From: Alphaproteobacteria bacterium
Lineage (GTDB): Bacteria; Pseudomonadota; Alphaproteobacteria; GCA-2731375
Direction of reading: 5' to 3'
Assembly (NCBI GenBank): GCA_028281075.1
Contig: JANQKO010000291.1
Coordinates: forward strand, 1 to 12,516
Length of the DNA stretch: 12,516 bases
This document shows positions 11,507-12,516 of the stretch, piece by piece; the first letter of the stretch is position 1; each line of letters begins with the position of its first letter. The notes under the pieces are model-generated. The model did not search any database and was not told the origin of the DNA. It saw only the letters and a program-made list of their open reading frames with translations. The translations under genes were made by a program, and so were the position numbers.

Positions 11507-12322
11507 ATGGGACTGTCAATCAATACCAACAGGGGCGCAATGGTCGCCCTGCAGAGCCTCAACACGACGAACCAGTTGTTGGAGAGGACCCAACTCAACG
11601 TCACCACCGGTCTGAAGATCAACGGACCGAAGGACGATGCGGCGACCTATGCCATCGCGCAGAACATGCGCGGTGACATCGCCGGCATGACGGCGGTGAG
11701 GACGGCGCTGGCAAACGGCGAGGCCACGCTCGACGTGGCGATCACCGCGGGCCAGTCGATCAGCGACCTGTTGACGGAGATGAAGGCCAAGGTCGTGCAG
11801 GCCAACCAGGCGGGGCTCGATTCCGCGTCCCGTACGGCCCTGCACAACGACTTCGACGCGTTGCGCAGCCAGATCGCGACAATCGCGGCAACGGCCGAAT
11901 TCAACGGCACCAACCTGATCGGCGTAAGCGCGTCGAGCACCAGCGTTCTGAGCACGGTCGATGGAAGCACCATTGCCGTGAGCGCCCAGAAGATGGACTC
12001 CAGCACGCTGGGCATCGCATCGTCCAGTTTGACCTCGAGCGCCAATGCGGCGACCGCGCTGACGGCGATCGATACCGCGATCACCAAGGTATCGGACAAG
12101 CTGGCGGCGCTGGGCTCGGTGGCCAAACGCGTTGAGATACAGTCCGACTTTACCGTCAAGCTGCAGGACATCCTGAAGGCGGGTGTCGGCAACCTCGTGG
12201 ATGCCGATCTCGCGGTCGAAAGCTCAAAGCTACAGGCATTTCAGATCCAGCAGCAGCTTGGTGTCCAGGCGCTTGCGATCGCCAATTCGAGCCCGCAGAC
12301 GATTCTGGGCCTGTTCAACTAA
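11507..12322 (+). CDS. Flagellin 2
   Basis: This second filament subunit has 271 residues: MGLSINTNRGAMVALQSLN at the N-terminus, ERTQLNVTTGLKINGPKDDAATYAIAQ, and the C-terminal LGVQALAIANSSPQTILGLF. One extra Gly after Met is the only length difference from flagellin 1. Differences concentrate in residues about 140-180 and near the C-terminal helix. The central region is again short and Ser/Thr-rich (SASSTSVLSTVDGSTIAVS, SSSLTSSANAATALT), with more Ser/Thr than flagellin 1 in places, a candidate O-glycosylation zone. A long purine-rich leader end (11489-11506) provides the ribosome-binding site. The gene has its own sigma-54 promoter, IHF site and upstream dyad. flbT/flaF are not repeated downstream. 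Confidence 0.95.
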   Translation: MGLSINTNRGAMVALQSLNTTNQLLERTQLNVTTGLKINGPKDDAATYAIAQNMRGDIAGMTAVRTALANGEATLDVAITAGQSISDLLTEMKAKVVQANQAGLDSASRTALHNDFDALRSQIATIAATAEFNGTNLIGVSASSTSVLSTVDGSTIAVSAQKMDSSTLGIASSSLTSSANAATALTAIDTAITKVSDKLAALGSVAKRVEIQSDFTVKLQDILKAGVGNLVDADLAVESSKLQAFQIQQQLGVQALAIANSSPQTILGLFN

Positions 12323-12336
12323 TCGGTCTGGGGCCG

Positions 12337-12356
12337 GAGGCCACTTCGGCGGCCTC
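12337..12356 (+). terminator. Hairpin after flagellin 2, probable terminator
   Basis: GAGGCC (12337-12342) pairs with GGCCTC (12351-12356) across an 8-nt loop, and TTCCCC follows. It begins 15 nt after the stop codon. The outer GGGGCCGG/CCCCGGCC bases could lengthen the structure. The T-poor tail makes Rho-independent action uncertain, but the position fits the end of a monocistronic flagellin message. Confidence 0.45.
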
Positions 12357-12436
12357 TTCCCCGGCCGATATTTCGCCGGCGCGCCGGTCCGCGGCCGGAC
12401 AGTACCAGGCGTCCCGCGCATGGCGCGGCGGCGGGC

Positions 12437-12488
12437 GGCAATTTTTGCCCGAAAGCGGGAAATATTTGCCTATGCGGCAATAATTGCC
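12437..12488. promoter_or_regulatory. Cluster of three GGCAA-N3-TTGCC dyads at the right edge
   Basis: GGCAA-TTT-TTGCC (12437-12449), GGAAA-TAT-TTGCC (12458-12470) and GGCAA-TAA-TTGCC (12476-12488) start 21 and 18 bp apart. The first and third are perfect dyads. The third extends to CGGCAAT-A-ATTGCCG. The middle one, read in reverse, matches the flagellin 1 site GGCAAGAATTTCCCG at 13 of 15 positions. There is no gene from 12323 to the end, so these most likely serve a sigma-54 promoter just past the window, perhaps a third flagellin. Confidence 0.5.
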
Positions 12489-12516
12489 GTTTACACCATG
12501 TAATGACTAAGAAATC

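Overview
The window reads as GC-rich chromosomal DNA of a flagellated alphaproteobacterium. The evidence is the adjacent flbT-flaF pair, two short flagellins, sigma-54 promoters, a CtrA-type TTAA-N7-TTAA box and intergenic palindromes of a kind common in alphaproteobacteria. A Rhodospirillales-type member is my best guess, but the sequence does not settle the order.

Region 1 (1-4692) is a plus-strand carbohydrate locus that enters from the left. It holds a transketolase C-terminal subunit (partial), a phytanoyl-CoA-dioxygenase-like 2OG-Fe(II) oxygenase, a small protein of the LIC12192-like 'sporadic carbohydrate cluster' type, two class I SAM methyltransferases and an RmlD-like NAD(P)-dependent sugar-nucleotide reductase. 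From 1248 on, the genes overlap or are separated by at most about 20 nt, so they look co-transcribed. Together they look like a pathway for an unusual, probably branched, oxidised or methylated sugar. An XRE-type antitoxin-like gene on the minus strand (880-1179) interrupts the run, possibly with the tail of a lost toxin gene.

Region 2 (4693-5009) has no gene. It carries a nest of repeats: a palindromic repeat split by a 158-bp MITE-like element with terminal inverted repeats and a 5-bp target duplication. That element contains a head-to-head pair of hairpin repeats.

Region 3 (5010-7757, minus strand) is one large gene: thirteen exact 34-residue TPRs followed by a GT41 (OGT/SPINDLY-like) glycosyltransferase. 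It is divergent from, and adjacent to, the flagellin genes.

Region 4 (7758-12516) is a flagellin locus: flagellin 1, flbT, flaF, a methyltransferase with a regulatory domain, and flagellin 2. Both flagellins have well-formed sigma-54 -24/-12 promoters with upstream GGCAA-N3-TTGCC-type dyads, and the second also has a consensus IHF site between dyads and promoter. A cluster of three such dyads at the right edge suggests another sigma-54 transcription unit just beyond the window.

The working model (inference) is that region 1 makes a modified sugar nucleotide, the TPR-GT41 enzyme transfers a sugar to Ser/Thr of the flagellins (compare Caulobacter FlmG), and FlbT/FlaF control flagellin synthesis and export. 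What is least described here is the link between a sporadic carbohydrate cluster and flagellin decoration.
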